Source of the DNA: Dyadobacter sp. Leaf189
GTDB lineage: Bacteria > Bacteroidota > Bacteroidia > Cytophagales > Spirosomataceae
Length of the DNA: 64,000 nucleotides
Reading direction: 5' to 3'
Assembly (NCBI RefSeq): GCF_001424405.1
Contig: NZ_LMPS01000005.1
Coordinates: 778,268 to 842,267, forward strand
Shown: positions 1 to 9,039 of the stretch, one piece after another
Layout of the letters: each line of letters opens with the position of its first letter
Numbering within the stretch: position 1 is the stretch's first letter
Notes under the pieces: model-generated
Seen by the model: the letters and a program-made list of their open reading frames with translations, nothing else
The model's database searches: none
Told to the model about the DNA's origin: nothing
Made by a program: the position numbers and the translations under genes

Positions 1-971
<971 letters not shown>

Positions 972-997
972 TTAATACGTTTTATGTGGATTAAACC

Positions 998-1005
998 CAA
1001 ATGTA
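998..1005 (-). promoter_or_regulatory. Candidate -7 box for metY
   Basis: On the minus strand this reads TACATTTG, matching the Bacteroidota -7 consensus TAnnTTTG, about 30 nt upstream of the metY start. No clear TTG -33 box lies at the usual 18-20 nt distance, so this is a partial match only. Confidence 0.35.
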
Positions 1006-1077
1006 TTAAAATAACGATACAACTATACTGGTTTGGTAGTCTTTTGTTTGCGGGATAATAAATTGGATAATTCCGCT

Positions 1078-1620
1078 TCAATTTACCCCGCGCAGGTTCA
1101 GCAGGCTTGTCAGGTTATTAATCAGTGCACGCAGCATATCTAACGTTTGAATATCAGTGACGTAGCCTTGTTCTATTTTGCCCTTGATGTTGGGAATGGC
1201 AGCTGAGGAGTGATCGTTCCGCAAAGTGCCTAGCGCCGCCAGTGTAAGCAGGAGGGAAGCAAGCGCCTTATCGCCGCCCGTATTCAATGGCGACGCGCTG
1301 ATTGCAGCAACCGGTTTGGCATTGAATTCACCCGTCCCAACCGTCCAGTCTAATGCATTCTTCAAAGTTCCAGGCAGCCCGAATGCGTATTCAGGAGTAG
1401 AGAAAATAACTGCGTCGGCCTGCGCGACGGCTGACTTAAATCTGGCGACAGCCTCATTGTCTTCCAGCCCCGGACTAAAATGCGGGATCAGGTCCAGGCC
1501 CTGAAAGACAGTGAGTGTCGCATTGGCAGGCAGCAATGTTTTGCAGGTATTCAGGATGATGGTGTTTGTTGAATCGGTACGAAGGCTTCCTGAAATCCCG
1601 AGAATTTTAATTTGTTCCAT
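1078..1620 (-). CDS. NADPH-dependent FMN reductase
   Basis: 180-residue flavodoxin-fold protein, a normal length for the NADPH-dependent FMN reductase/ArsH-ChrR-like family. The N-terminal GISGSLRTDSTN stretch is the phosphate-binding loop for FMN, and TPEYAFGLPGTLKNALDW (about residues 95-112) is the family's PEYN-like flavin/dimer motif. Expected role: cytoplasmic quinone, chromate or flavin reduction with NAD(P)H. It lies in a same-strand run with DinB, a WYL regulator and a luciferase-like oxidoreductase, with gaps of about 35-110 bp, so shared regulation is possible but unproven. The physiological substrate cannot be read from sequence. Confidence 0.85.
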   Translation of the reverse strand: MEQIKILGISGSLRTDSTNTIILNTCKTLLPANATLTVFQGLDLIPHFSPGLEDNEAVARFKSAVAQADAVIFSTPEYAFGLPGTLKNALDWTVGTGEFNAKPVAAISASPLNTGGDKALASLLLTLAALGTLRNDHSSAAIPNIKGKIEQGYVTDIQTLDMLRALINNLTSLLNLRGVN

Positions 1621-1668
1621 GATACAAGTTAGCGCATTTCAGGATACAAATCTATCAGCAAGCGATCG

Positions 1669-2193
1669 TCACTTAGCCATTACATTGTAGAAGTTGTAGT
1701 CTGTCATCGGCGCGTCCGTGAAACCAAGATTTCTCCCCATGGTCACAATCTGTCCGCGGTGGTAAGTGCTGTGGTTCATGCATTGCATGATGTATTCAAA
1801 CTTGGGAAAGTTGCATTCGAACCACGGATTTACTACAAGCGTTTCCTCCGACAAATCTCCGGGTAACAATGTCTCAACGTATTCTGCAAGCTCCTGAGAT
1901 TGGGCCATAACAAAGGAAAAAGTTTCGTCCAGGTCTCCATCGAATTCCTGGCCGCTGTAATCAGCATCCGGATTGATCACCGACAGCCAGTATCGCTGTG
2001 TTTCCACGATATGAATGAGCGTTTCGCGGATCGTTGGAAAGCTTGAAAGTGCCTCTCTTTCAACAACTTCACTTGGTTTTGTTTTTAACCAGTTGATCAA
2101 TGTACAGTTTGCCCAGTGGTTGTAATCCGCATAATTCTGCATCAGATAAGCCAGACTGGATTCGATTGCGGGAGTTGCAGTGAGTTGTGACAT
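1669..2193 (-). CDS. DinB family protein
   Basis: 174 residues, the usual DinB/YfiT four-helix-bundle length. The three metal-ligand histidine positions of the fold are visible: NHWAN near residue 26, HIVETQRYW near residue 61 and the closing HSTYHRGQI motif near residue 140. Family members are divalent-metal proteins linked to thiol transfer (bacillithiol or mycothiol) or stress; the reaction is unknown in Bacteroidota. It sits directly downstream of the WYL-type regulator gene on the same strand (71 bp gap), which may control it. A specific substrate cannot be assigned. Confidence 0.85.
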   Translation of the reverse strand: MSQLTATPAIESSLAYLMQNYADYNHWANCTLINWLKTKPSEVVEREALSSFPTIRETLIHIVETQRYWLSVINPDADYSGQEFDGDLDETFSFVMAQSQELAEYVETLLPGDLSEETLVVNPWFECNFPKFEYIMQCMNHSTYHRGQIVTMGRNLGFTDAPMTDYNFYNVMAK

Positions 2194-2264
2194 TTTAGCT
2201 GTTGTTTTGGTTTATGACAAAGTAAACCCAGTCAGATGACAACAGTATGTCAGCAGCTTCGACG

Positions 2265-3209
2265 TTAATCGAGGTTTTCTGAAATCTTCGCTACAAGGCC
2301 CCTTATCGTGTTTTTTAAAGATACCGGTTCTAAAATCCGTGCATTCGGCGCGATCATCAGGTACCATCTGGCGAAACCTTCAAGGGTAGGAGTGAGGAAG
2401 CTCATTTCGACTTCATCATCCTTGATTGTTTCGGAGACAAATCCGTAGTATGCGCGTTGTTCACGAATGTACCGCGCGATCTTTCTGTCCATTCTGATCC
2501 GCACCAGCCGGAGATCGGCGTGGTTGTAGGTTTCTTCGAGGAAGTCTTTCAGTGGCGCGTGCTTGTGTTCAAAAGAGCGGTCGGTCAGTTCGCAGTTCAA
2601 AATGCGGTCGGAGCGGAAATTGCGGTAATCGTTGCGAAGGTGGCAGTAGGCAATGGTGTACCAGTAGCTGTTTTCGTGATACACCCCAACCGGTTCCACG
2701 ATCCTTTCCATCGGGTCGTCGCTATTGATCGCATTGTAGTTAATCCTGGCTATCTTCTTTTCCGAGATACTTTTCAGAAGTACGTCGAGGGTGTTGCTGT
2801 TAGGCTTGTGAAATGCGTGGTGATTTTTACGGACTTCGATGTGGTTTTCCAGGTTTTCGACCATTGACTTGTCACTGCTCCGCAGTACAGCTTTCACTTT
2901 AAACATAGCCGACTGGTACTGCGATTGTGTCGAGAAATCGGTAAACTTCTCCATCAGCTTCTCGGCAGTGATGAAAGTCCGCGCCTCTTCCTTGGTAAAC
3001 ATAACGGGAGGCAGGCGATAGCCGTCCATAATGGAATAACCGACACCTGCCTCGCCTATAATCGGTACGCCCGCTTCTGCAAGCGAATTGATATCCCGGT
3101 AAACTGTCCTGAGGCTGATCTCAAAGCGCTCGGCCAAATCCTGCGCCTTGACGATTTTGCGGGATTGAAGCTGTATCAAAATGGCAGTAATGCGGTCAAA
3201 GCGGTTCAT
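2265..3209 (-). CDS. YafY-type HTH/WYL-domain transcriptional regulator
   Basis: 314 residues. An N-terminal DeoR/HTH_11 winged helix (about residues 5-60, with QDLAERFEISLRTVYRDINSL as the recognition helix region) is followed by a WYL domain (about 135-215, containing the WYTIAYCHLR and NFRSDRI signatures) and a C-terminal WCX extension. WYL proteins are ligand- or nucleic-acid-responsive regulators. It precedes the dinB-like gene and follows the luciferase-like gene on the same strand (35 bp gap), so it is likely to control these stress or redox genes. The effector is unknown. The ATG start gives the expected MNRFDRITAIL N-terminus. Confidence 0.9.
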   Translation of the reverse strand: MNRFDRITAILIQLQSRKIVKAQDLAERFEISLRTVYRDINSLAEAGVPIIGEAGVGYSIMDGYRLPPVMFTKEEARTFITAEKLMEKFTDFSTQSQYQSAMFKVKAVLRSSDKSMVENLENHIEVRKNHHAFHKPNSNTLDVLLKSISEKKIARINYNAINSDDPMERIVEPVGVYHENSYWYTIAYCHLRNDYRNFRSDRILNCELTDRSFEHKHAPLKDFLEETYNHADLRLVRIRMDRKIARYIREQRAYYGFVSETIKDDEVEMSFLTPTLEGFARWYLMIAPNARILEPVSLKNTIRGLVAKISENLD

Positions 3210-3244
3210 TTGCGTCGGTAAGAAGAGATCAGACGCAAAGATGC

Positions 3245-4258
3245 TTAAACTACCGCTTCTCTCAAATTAAATGCTTCCGAAATCAGTTCGAATGAACGCA
3301 GCCTGTTTTCAGCACTGTCCGCCATTGTAGAAATGATGATTTCATCCACTTCAAATTCATTAGCCAGCCTGGTCAGCTGCTCTTTCACATCCTCTTTGGT
3401 ACCCGAAATGAGTCGGCCGCTGTTGTATTTGATACGCTCCAATTCGCCGGCAGTAAAACGGTAATTCTTCACTGTTTCCGGATCAGGGAACGGGCCAAAC
3501 TTGCCTTTCTCAAACTCAATCAGAACGTAATCCATCATTTTGCGCATTTCTGCGGCTTTTTCCTCGGTTTCTCCGCACAATACGAATACCGACAGCAATG
3601 CATGTGGCTCCGGATATTGGTCCGACGGGCGGAAGTTACGTCTGTAAGTTTCCACCACATCCGGTCTGACGAAGCCATTGATAAACTTCGCTACTGCGAG
3701 ACCAAGACCGAATCTTGCCGCAATGTTGCTGCTGCCTCCGCTTGAACTAAGTATCCATTGCATCGGAATGGTTTCGGATTGGGGTGTTGCGTAAATAAAG
3801 CCGCGCTCCGTACCGGCTGTATCCCGGAAAAAATGCTGTAAATGCTCCAACTGCCGCAGGTAACTGCTTTCGCTGAAATCGTTTGAAGGGTTCAGGATAG
3901 ACGAAGTGATCCTGTCTGTACCAGGCGCCCTGCCCATTCCCAGGTCAATGCGACCAGGAAAGAGTGTTTCCAACATACGGAAATTCTCGGCTACCTTCAA
4001 TGCGCTGTGGTTTGGAAGCATGATCCCGCCCGAGCCGATCCGTATGTGTTTGGTTGCGTCGGCAAGCTTCACCATCAATACTTCTGGTGTGGATCCTGCA
4101 ATGAAAGTAGAATTGTGGTGTTCAGACACCCAGAAACGGCTGTATCCCAGTTCTTCGGCTACTTTGGCTGTCTCAATGGTTTCCTGAATAGCCTGCTGGA
4201 CCGTGGTGCCGGCTCTTACAACCGATTGGTCCAATACTCCCAGTTTTATATTGCTCAT
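3245..4258 (-). CDS. LLM class flavin-dependent oxidoreductase
   Basis: 337-residue TIM-barrel protein of the bacterial-luciferase-like (LLM) superfamily, probably the MsnO8/YhbW-like group. Features seen: N-terminal LGVLDQS, RFWVSEHHN near residue 42, SGGIMLPNHS near residue 77 and GRIDLGMGRAPGTD near residue 103, all typical of the FMN-binding barrel. Predicted to be a cytoplasmic flavin-dependent monooxygenase; substrate unknown. It is first in a minus-strand run with the WYL regulator, DinB and the FMN reductase. A reductase that supplies reduced FMN and an FMN-dependent monooxygenase could work together, which is inference from proximity. Confidence 0.88.
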   Translation of the reverse strand: MSNIKLGVLDQSVVRAGTTVQQAIQETIETAKVAEELGYSRFWVSEHHNSTFIAGSTPEVLMVKLADATKHIRIGSGGIMLPNHSALKVAENFRMLETLFPGRIDLGMGRAPGTDRITSSILNPSNDFSESSYLRQLEHLQHFFRDTAGTERGFIYATPQSETIPMQWILSSSGGSSNIAARFGLGLAVAKFINGFVRPDVVETYRRNFRPSDQYPEPHALLSVFVLCGETEEKAAEMRKMMDYVLIEFEKGKFGPFPDPETVKNYRFTAGELERIKYNSGRLISGTKEDVKEQLTRLANEFEVDEIIISTMADSAENRLRSFELISEAFNLREAVV

Positions 4259-4349
4259 TATGTAGTTCTGTTTATTTCAGAACAGCATAAATGTGCATTC
4301 TATTCATTTTTGGATAGAAAACGGACTATACTTCGGGAAAGTAGGGGAG

Positions 4350-4799
4350 TTACAATGCTTCTTTGAGGGCGCGTTTCCAGTAAGTGGAGCGGCCGAGTAA
4401 TGGAAACCCGATGTAGCTGCGTATTTCAAGTAGATCGTTTTTCAGACGCAGAATGCAGTTATAAGTTTTGCCGCTCTGAGGGTCGTACATTTTACCATTA
4501 TCCCAAATGCCATCGCTGTAAACGAAATCTTGCAGCAAATTCACATTGTGTAGTTCACGGGTTCGCAAATTCGTTTCTCTGTTCTGTACATCTTTCCGGG
4601 AAGTGGTACCATCTGCCTCAAAAAGATCAACCGACCACACCAGCTTGCCGAAGTATACCTGACCGGTTTTGTAGATCTCGATCCGGCTGTCTTTCTCTTC
4701 ACTGATCCAGTCTCCCAATATCTTGTCTGCAGTGCTTACCTGCGCGTTTGACAAGAAGGAAACAAAGACAAAAAATATTGTAAAAATGATTCTGTACAT
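4350..4799 (-). CDS. Secreted DUF2147 domain protein
   Basis: 149 residues. The first about 19 residues (MYRIIFTIFFVFVSFLSNA) form a signal peptide with predicted cleavage before Q20. The rest matches DUF2147: it opens with ILGDWISEEKDSRIEIYK, has the LVWSVDLFEADG stretch, then GKMYDPQSGKTYNCILRLK and a terminal GRSTYWKR. The domain is a small lipocalin-like beta fold of unknown function in the periplasm or outer membrane. It is followed at 91 bp by the luciferase-like gene on the same strand; no functional link is evident. Confidence 0.85.
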   Translation of the reverse strand: MYRIIFTIFFVFVSFLSNAQVSTADKILGDWISEEKDSRIEIYKTGQVYFGKLVWSVDLFEADGTTSRKDVQNRETNLRTRELHNVNLLQDFVYSDGIWDNGKMYDPQSGKTYNCILRLKNDLLEIRSYIGFPLLGRSTYWKRALKEAL

Positions 4800-5221
4800 C
4801 TACGGAACGATTATGATCATGGCTTAAATGAAGAAAACGGTCTTCAAAATATTCAAGATTTACAAAGCAGGCAGGAACACTGTTAAATTATTGTAAATAA
4901 CTGCAAACTGTCTTTATAGCGTGTTAACGGTATTTCCTATCAATGGTTTTTAAACTAACAACGTAAGATCATCGACTTACCACTGTTAGCTGAATTTTTA
5001 CTATAACAAGCATCGTAGATAAGTACCAACTCGTGACTGAAATGGTGAACCAATATACAACACTTTCTCATTCACGCAATACATCATTTTTCTAAGATGC
5101 TGCATTGTGTCGCCAAAGCACACTTCGAGAAAGTTGATAGCGGATATTGCGCTATATAGAATTACTTCTAAATTTGTTCATATAACACAATTCCATTCTC
5201 CAATATCAATATCTTCATATC
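4800..5221. other. 422-bp intergenic region with one promoter
   Basis: This divergent gap separates the DUF2147 gene (minus) and the histidine kinase (plus). It is AT-rich and has no credible coding frame, tRNA or repeat. The only supported signal is the kinase promoter at 5147-5176. I found no CAAAnnTA-type -7 box for the minus-strand gene. Confidence 0.6.
5147..5176 (+). promoter_or_regulatory. Bacteroidota-type promoter of the histidine kinase gene
   Basis: TTG at 5147-5149, a 19-nt spacer, then TAAATTTG at 5169-5176, an exact TAnnTTTG match. Transcription would start near 5181-5183, leaving a leader of about 40 nt before the GTG at 5222. Confidence 0.6.
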
Positions 5222-6448
5222 GTGACTTTAATTCCCGCACCCATTCCTGCAAATGAAATGGAACGATTGCTGGGCCTTTCGGATCTGGACATCGATTACA
5301 GCGATCAACAAAATACATTCAAAGATCTTGCCAAGCTTGCGGCGAAAGTCACTGGTACAAAAATCTCCCTTGTTAACCTCATCGATTCACTTACGCAGTG
5401 GACCATATCCAATCACGGGTTGGATATCGATCAGATGTTGCGGGAAGAATCTGTTTGCCAGTACACCATTATGGCAGATGAGTTTTTTGAAGTTCCCGAC
5501 CTTTCAGCCGACGAGCGTTTCAAGGACAGAACCTATGTAACAGGCGATCCTAATATCCGGTATTATTACGGCGTGCCGCTCAAAACCAGCAGCGGCGTAA
5601 ATATTGGCGCTTTGTGCGTAATGGACCAGCAGCGTGTTACATTAGATCCTGAGAAAATTGAGCTGCTGAAAATTATTGCGGATGAAATCGTCAGCCGGTT
5701 GCGAACTGCAAGGCTGATGGAAAACCTGAAAGCCAAACTGACTGAGGCTAAACAGGCACAGAAGAAGGTTGCGCACGATATCCGCGGCCCGCTGGGCGGC
5801 ATTGTAGGTCTTGCGCAGATTATCCGGGACCAGGGCGAAAGCAACCAAATGGATGAGGTACTGGAATTCATCAACCTGATCCACAGAAGCGGGAACTCCA
5901 TACTTGACCTTGCGGCGGAGATCCTGGAAACACATAGGGAAAAGCGGCTGCCTGCAACGCCGGGAGCCGCCGACAGCAGCCTGTTTGACCTTAATGTTTT
6001 TAAAGATAAGCTCGAAAAGCTTTACGGTCCGCAGGCGCGACACAAGCAGATCAATTTTGCGGTAAACATTACTCCATCAACTGCAAATATCTCATTTTCA
6101 AAGAACAAGCTGCTTCAAATTACAGGTAACCTGATTTCCAATTCGATTAAATTTACTCCGGCGGGCGCCAAAGTAACTGTGAATCTCAGCTTGTTGCTGC
6201 ATTTGGACCGTCCTACATTGCAGGTGATCGTGAGCGATGAAGGTGTAGGCATGACGCAGGAAAATATCGAAGCGATCTTGTCTGGCCAGGCTTCGTCCAC
6301 GGATGGTACCAACGGTGAGCAAGGCTATGGATTCGGACTGGCGCTGGTGAAACATCTGGTATCCTCGCTGGAAGGTGAGCTGGATATCCGCTCGGAGCTT
6401 GGTAAGGGTACTTCTTTTATCATTGATTTGCCTCAGAAATTATACTAA
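5222..6448 (+). CDS. GAF-domain sensor histidine kinase (orphan)
   Basis: 408 residues. A GAF domain spans about residues 27-160 (ending VPLKTSSGVNIGALCVMD). A dimerisation helix carries the phospho-acceptor H185 in VAHDIRGPLGG. The ATPase domain shows the N-box (ITGNLISNSIKF, N303 and N307), the G1 box DEGVGM (D339) and the GYGFGLALV G2 box. No transmembrane segment is seen, so it is a cytoplasmic sensor. The start used is GTG 5222, with an in-frame ATG at 5258 as the alternative. No response regulator is adjacent, so the partner must be elsewhere. A strong terminator follows at 6529. Confidence 0.88.
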   Translation: MTLIPAPIPANEMERLLGLSDLDIDYSDQQNTFKDLAKLAAKVTGTKISLVNLIDSLTQWTISNHGLDIDQMLREESVCQYTIMADEFFEVPDLSADERFKDRTYVTGDPNIRYYYGVPLKTSSGVNIGALCVMDQQRVTLDPEKIELLKIIADEIVSRLRTARLMENLKAKLTEAKQAQKKVAHDIRGPLGGIVGLAQIIRDQGESNQMDEVLEFINLIHRSGNSILDLAAEILETHREKRLPATPGAADSSLFDLNVFKDKLEKLYGPQARHKQINFAVNITPSTANISFSKNKLLQITGNLISNSIKFTPAGAKVTVNLSLLLHLDRPTLQVIVSDEGVGMTQENIEAILSGQASSTDGTNGEQGYGFGLALVKHLVSSLEGELDIRSELGKGTSFIIDLPQKLY

Positions 6449-6528
6449 TCCTTCCGATTTCAGAAGATCGGTGCTATCCCGATCAAAGAATTGGCAGGTT
6501 GATGAACGTGCGTTAAGCGTATTTAACG

Positions 6529-6572
6529 AAATTGCGCTGCTTCCGGCACTTTGGAGGCAGCGCAATTTTTAT
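6529..6572 (+). terminator. Rho-independent terminator after the histidine kinase
   Basis: A perfect 12-bp stem (AAATTGCGCTGC at 6529-6540 with GCAGCGCAATTT at 6557-6568) is followed by a T run. It separates the kinase from the rRNA methyltransferase gene, which begins about 25 bp later. Confidence 0.8.
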
Positions 6573-6594
6573 TTGATACCTAAAAAAATACATT

Positions 6595-7821
6595 TTGAAG
6601 ATACATCGTGGACTGGTCACAGCTGTTGTTGAGGGCTTGCAGCAGATTTTTATCAGGAACAGGCAAGCTGATCAGGTTGTGGAGCAGCTTTTAAAGTCGA
6701 ACAAAAAGTGGGGCGCGCGCGACAGGTCCTTTATCGCCGAGCATATTTATGAGATTGTGCGCTGGTGGCGGCTTGTGAAGTATGCGGCTAACATTGAAAC
6801 AGTAACAGAAACACCTGAATTCTGGAAAATTGTTGGCGCCTGGTTGCTGATCAAGCCTGTGCATTTGCATTCCGGAGAATCTAATGAACTTCCTGACTGG
6901 CCAGAATTTCAGTATTTTACGGCAGATCAGATTCTTGAAAGATATAAAGAGGGTCTGAATATCAGAAAGATAGCACAATCTATCCCTGACTGGCTTGACG
7001 AGCGCGGTTTGAAGGAACTGGGTACGCAGTGGGAAACGGAGTTGCATGCATTGAACCAGCCGGCGCCTCTATTTTTGCGTGCAAACACTTTGAAAACTAC
7101 TGCTGAGGATGTCAGAGCCTTATTTGTCGCAGAGCATACAGCGCTTGTCGATGGTGTTCCCGATGCTGTTCTGATTAATAAACGGCAGAATATATTAGGC
7201 AGCGAGGCTTTCAAAGGCGGATTTGTGGAAGTACAGGACGCAGGTTCGCAGCTGATCGCGCCTTATCTCAATGTTAAACCCGGTCTTTCGGTGATTGACG
7301 CATGCGCCGGCGCTGGCGGGAAAAGTCTGCACCTGGCTGCATTGATGCAGAATCAGGGCTCTATCTTGTCCATGGACATTATTCAGCCTAAGCTCACTGA
7401 GCTGAAAAGGCGTGCCGACCGGAATGGGGTAACTATCCTTGAAACGATGCTGATCCAGTCGGACGAGGATATTTTAAAGCTTTCTGAAACCACAGACCGG
7501 CTGTTGCTGGATGTACCTTGTTCAGGGCTGGGTGTGTTGAAGCGCAATCCCGATTCGAAATGGAAGTTGAAGCCCGATTTTCTGGAAAATATCATTAAGG
7601 TTCAATGGAACATTCTAAGTACATACAGCCGCATGGTGAAGAAAGGCGGCAAGATGGTGTATGCGACCTGCAGTTTGCTTCCTTCGGAGTCTGAAAAGCA
7701 GGTGCAGCGGTTTGTGAAGGAGCAGGGGAAAGAATGGGAATTGCTATCCGAACACAGAACATCGCCTGCCCGGGACGGTTTTGACGGCTTCTATATGGCG
7801 CTGCTGCAACGCAAAAGCTGA
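6595..7821 (+). CDS. RsmB/NOP2-family RNA (cytosine-5) methyltransferase
   Basis: 408 residues. The C-terminal Rossmann methyltransferase domain shows motif I VIDACAGAGGKSLHLA, motif IV LLLDVPCSGLGVLK with its catalytic PCSG cysteine, and motif VI YATCSLLPSESE with the second TCS cysteine, so both cysteines of the m5C mechanism are present. The N-terminal third resembles the NusB-like/ferredoxin-like RNA-binding part of RsmB. Predicted to methylate rRNA or tRNA using SAM in the cytoplasm. The start is a TTG at 6595, placed just after the preceding terminator; no in-frame ATG gives the full N-terminus. The exact target base is not established. Confidence 0.87.
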   Translation: MKIHRGLVTAVVEGLQQIFIRNRQADQVVEQLLKSNKKWGARDRSFIAEHIYEIVRWWRLVKYAANIETVTETPEFWKIVGAWLLIKPVHLHSGESNELPDWPEFQYFTADQILERYKEGLNIRKIAQSIPDWLDERGLKELGTQWETELHALNQPAPLFLRANTLKTTAEDVRALFVAEHTALVDGVPDAVLINKRQNILGSEAFKGGFVEVQDAGSQLIAPYLNVKPGLSVIDACAGAGGKSLHLAALMQNQGSILSMDIIQPKLTELKRRADRNGVTILETMLIQSDEDILKLSETTDRLLLDVPCSGLGVLKRNPDSKWKLKPDFLENIIKVQWNILSTYSRMVKKGGKMVYATCSLLPSESEKQVQRFVKEQGKEWELLSEHRTSPARDGFDGFYMALLQRKS

Positions 7822-7873
7822 CCAGTCGGCATGGTTTTTTCCCTGTGATGTTCAATCATCAAACAAAATAACC

Positions 7874-8107
7874 ATGGATTTCCTAACAAGTTATGCGTCA
7901 CCTGATATTACCAACGAAATGCCGGACAAACAGCCACCCTGGCCAGACCAGCCTTCACCTGACGAGCCGGGGCCATTGAATCCTTCGCCAAATGCGCCGG
8001 GCGCTGATGCACCGGAAGTAAGTACAGGTTCAAGAATGGACGATGATATTCCTGCTCAGGACATTGACGAAGAAGATGTCGGTGAAATTGAGTCTGAAAA
8101 TCCATAA
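7874..8107 (+). CDS. Small acidic proline-rich hypothetical protein
   Basis: 77 residues from the ATG at 7874 (preceded by an A-rich leader). The protein is strongly acidic and proline-rich: PPWPDQPSPDEPGP in the middle and DIDEEDVGEIESE at the end. It has no cysteine, no membrane segment and no recognisable domain, and is probably disordered. It lies 52 bp downstream of the RNA methyltransferase gene and ends 9 bp from the convergent ThuA-like gene. A longer frame from 7781 overlaps the methyltransferase and is not preferred. Function unknown; similar short Pro/Asp-rich proteins occur widely, so it could be real but poorly conserved. Confidence 0.6.
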   Translation: MDFLTSYASPDITNEMPDKQPPWPDQPSPDEPGPLNPSPNAPGADAPEVSTGSRMDDDIPAQDIDEEDVGEIESENP

Positions 8108-8116
8108 GTGAAATAG

Positions 8117-8959
8117 CTATTTTTCCTTTTTGCCGAGCCACATCAATGCATTGATTACGAATTCGTTCTGCGTTTCGTTCTCAAACGTAAGGGACAGATC
8201 CTTGTTTGTCTTGTTTTCGTAATCAATGTCATTGTGGCCCATATTCATGTAAATCATCCTATACTTCCTGTTCGACCAGGCTACCGGATAGTATCCGCTT
8301 TGCCAGATTTCATGCTGCTTTGGCCCCGTCCCCAGCGGAAAGCTACTCGGATCTATGGACAACAGTATCTCGATATCCGGATTGGTTTTCAGATCATTTT
8401 CCCACCTGTACCATTCATTTGGCGCCGATTTAAATACTTTTGGTAATTTCTTTGTAGCCGGACTTTTCTTGCTCTCTACTTTCAGGAATGCAGCGGTAGG
8501 CCGCCAGGTGTTGCTTTTGTACTGACCAGATCCGAGAAATTCGTTGTGGTACCAATCCCAGTTTTGCGGGTAGGCGGAGGGAGTTAAGGCAAAAGCTGAG
8601 AAGTGAAAACCCAGCCACGCGCCTCCATTCTTGATATACTTCTCAAAAGCTGCTCGCTGTTCCGGTTTTTCGGGTCGTGTATCCAGGAAAATGACCACTT
8701 CATAATTCGCCAGAAAAGCCTCATTCATGTTATCCCAGTTACTTGTTGAATCGTAGCTGAATCCCATTTTTTTGCCAGCTTCTGGAAAAAACCTGTGCGC
8801 TTCTTTTGCAAAACTGATATGTGCCTGATCGTTTTTCCCTGTAAAGAAGGCGATTGTCTTGAAACGTTTAGGCTGCTGCGCGAATGTTGCGGAGATGGCC
8901 GCAATAGAAACCAGCACAAGGATTTGTAAAACGAATGTGGCTGTCGGGCGGATTTGCAT
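8117..8959 (-). CDS. Secreted ThuA-like domain protein
   Basis: 280 residues. An N-terminal signal peptide (about residues 1-27, hydrophobic core VLQILVLVSIAAIS) is followed by a ThuA/glutamine-amidotransferase-like fold: KTIAFFTGKNDQAH near the start, VVIFLDTRPEKPEQ, then YIKNGGAWLGFHFSAFA near residues 109-125, and a terminal MGHNDIDYE/NALMWLGK region. ThuA proteins are linked to sugar (trehalose-type) metabolism, and the exported Bacteroidota versions often accompany glycan utilisation, but the reaction is unknown. It is transcribed divergently from tex and convergently to the small acidic protein. Confidence 0.82.
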   Translation of the reverse strand: MQIRPTATFVLQILVLVSIAAISATFAQQPKRFKTIAFFTGKNDQAHISFAKEAHRFFPEAGKKMGFSYDSTSNWDNMNEAFLANYEVVIFLDTRPEKPEQRAAFEKYIKNGGAWLGFHFSAFALTPSAYPQNWDWYHNEFLGSGQYKSNTWRPTAAFLKVESKKSPATKKLPKVFKSAPNEWYRWENDLKTNPDIEILLSIDPSSFPLGTGPKQHEIWQSGYYPVAWSNRKYRMIYMNMGHNDIDYENKTNKDLSLTFENETQNEFVINALMWLGKKEK

Positions 8960-9039
8960 TGAAATGACGGGTTTAGCGCGTATTTGTTTTTAAAGCTACA
9001 AAAACCCGTTTTATTTGTCGTTAACAAAGCTTTTACCAA

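Noticed and set aside
1226-1504. Plus-strand frame of 92 codons across the FMN reductase gene
   Set aside because: Antisense to a clear flavodoxin-fold gene and without protein-like features; one of many such shadows.
7821-7840. ACCA...TGGT-T6 as a terminator after the RsmB-type gene
   Set aside because: A 4-bp stem is too weak to claim.
8967-9009. ACGGGTTT / AAACCCGT inverted repeat between ThuA-like gene and tex
   Set aside because: Only 8-bp arms 27 nt apart, no matching site elsewhere; chance is a sufficient explanation.
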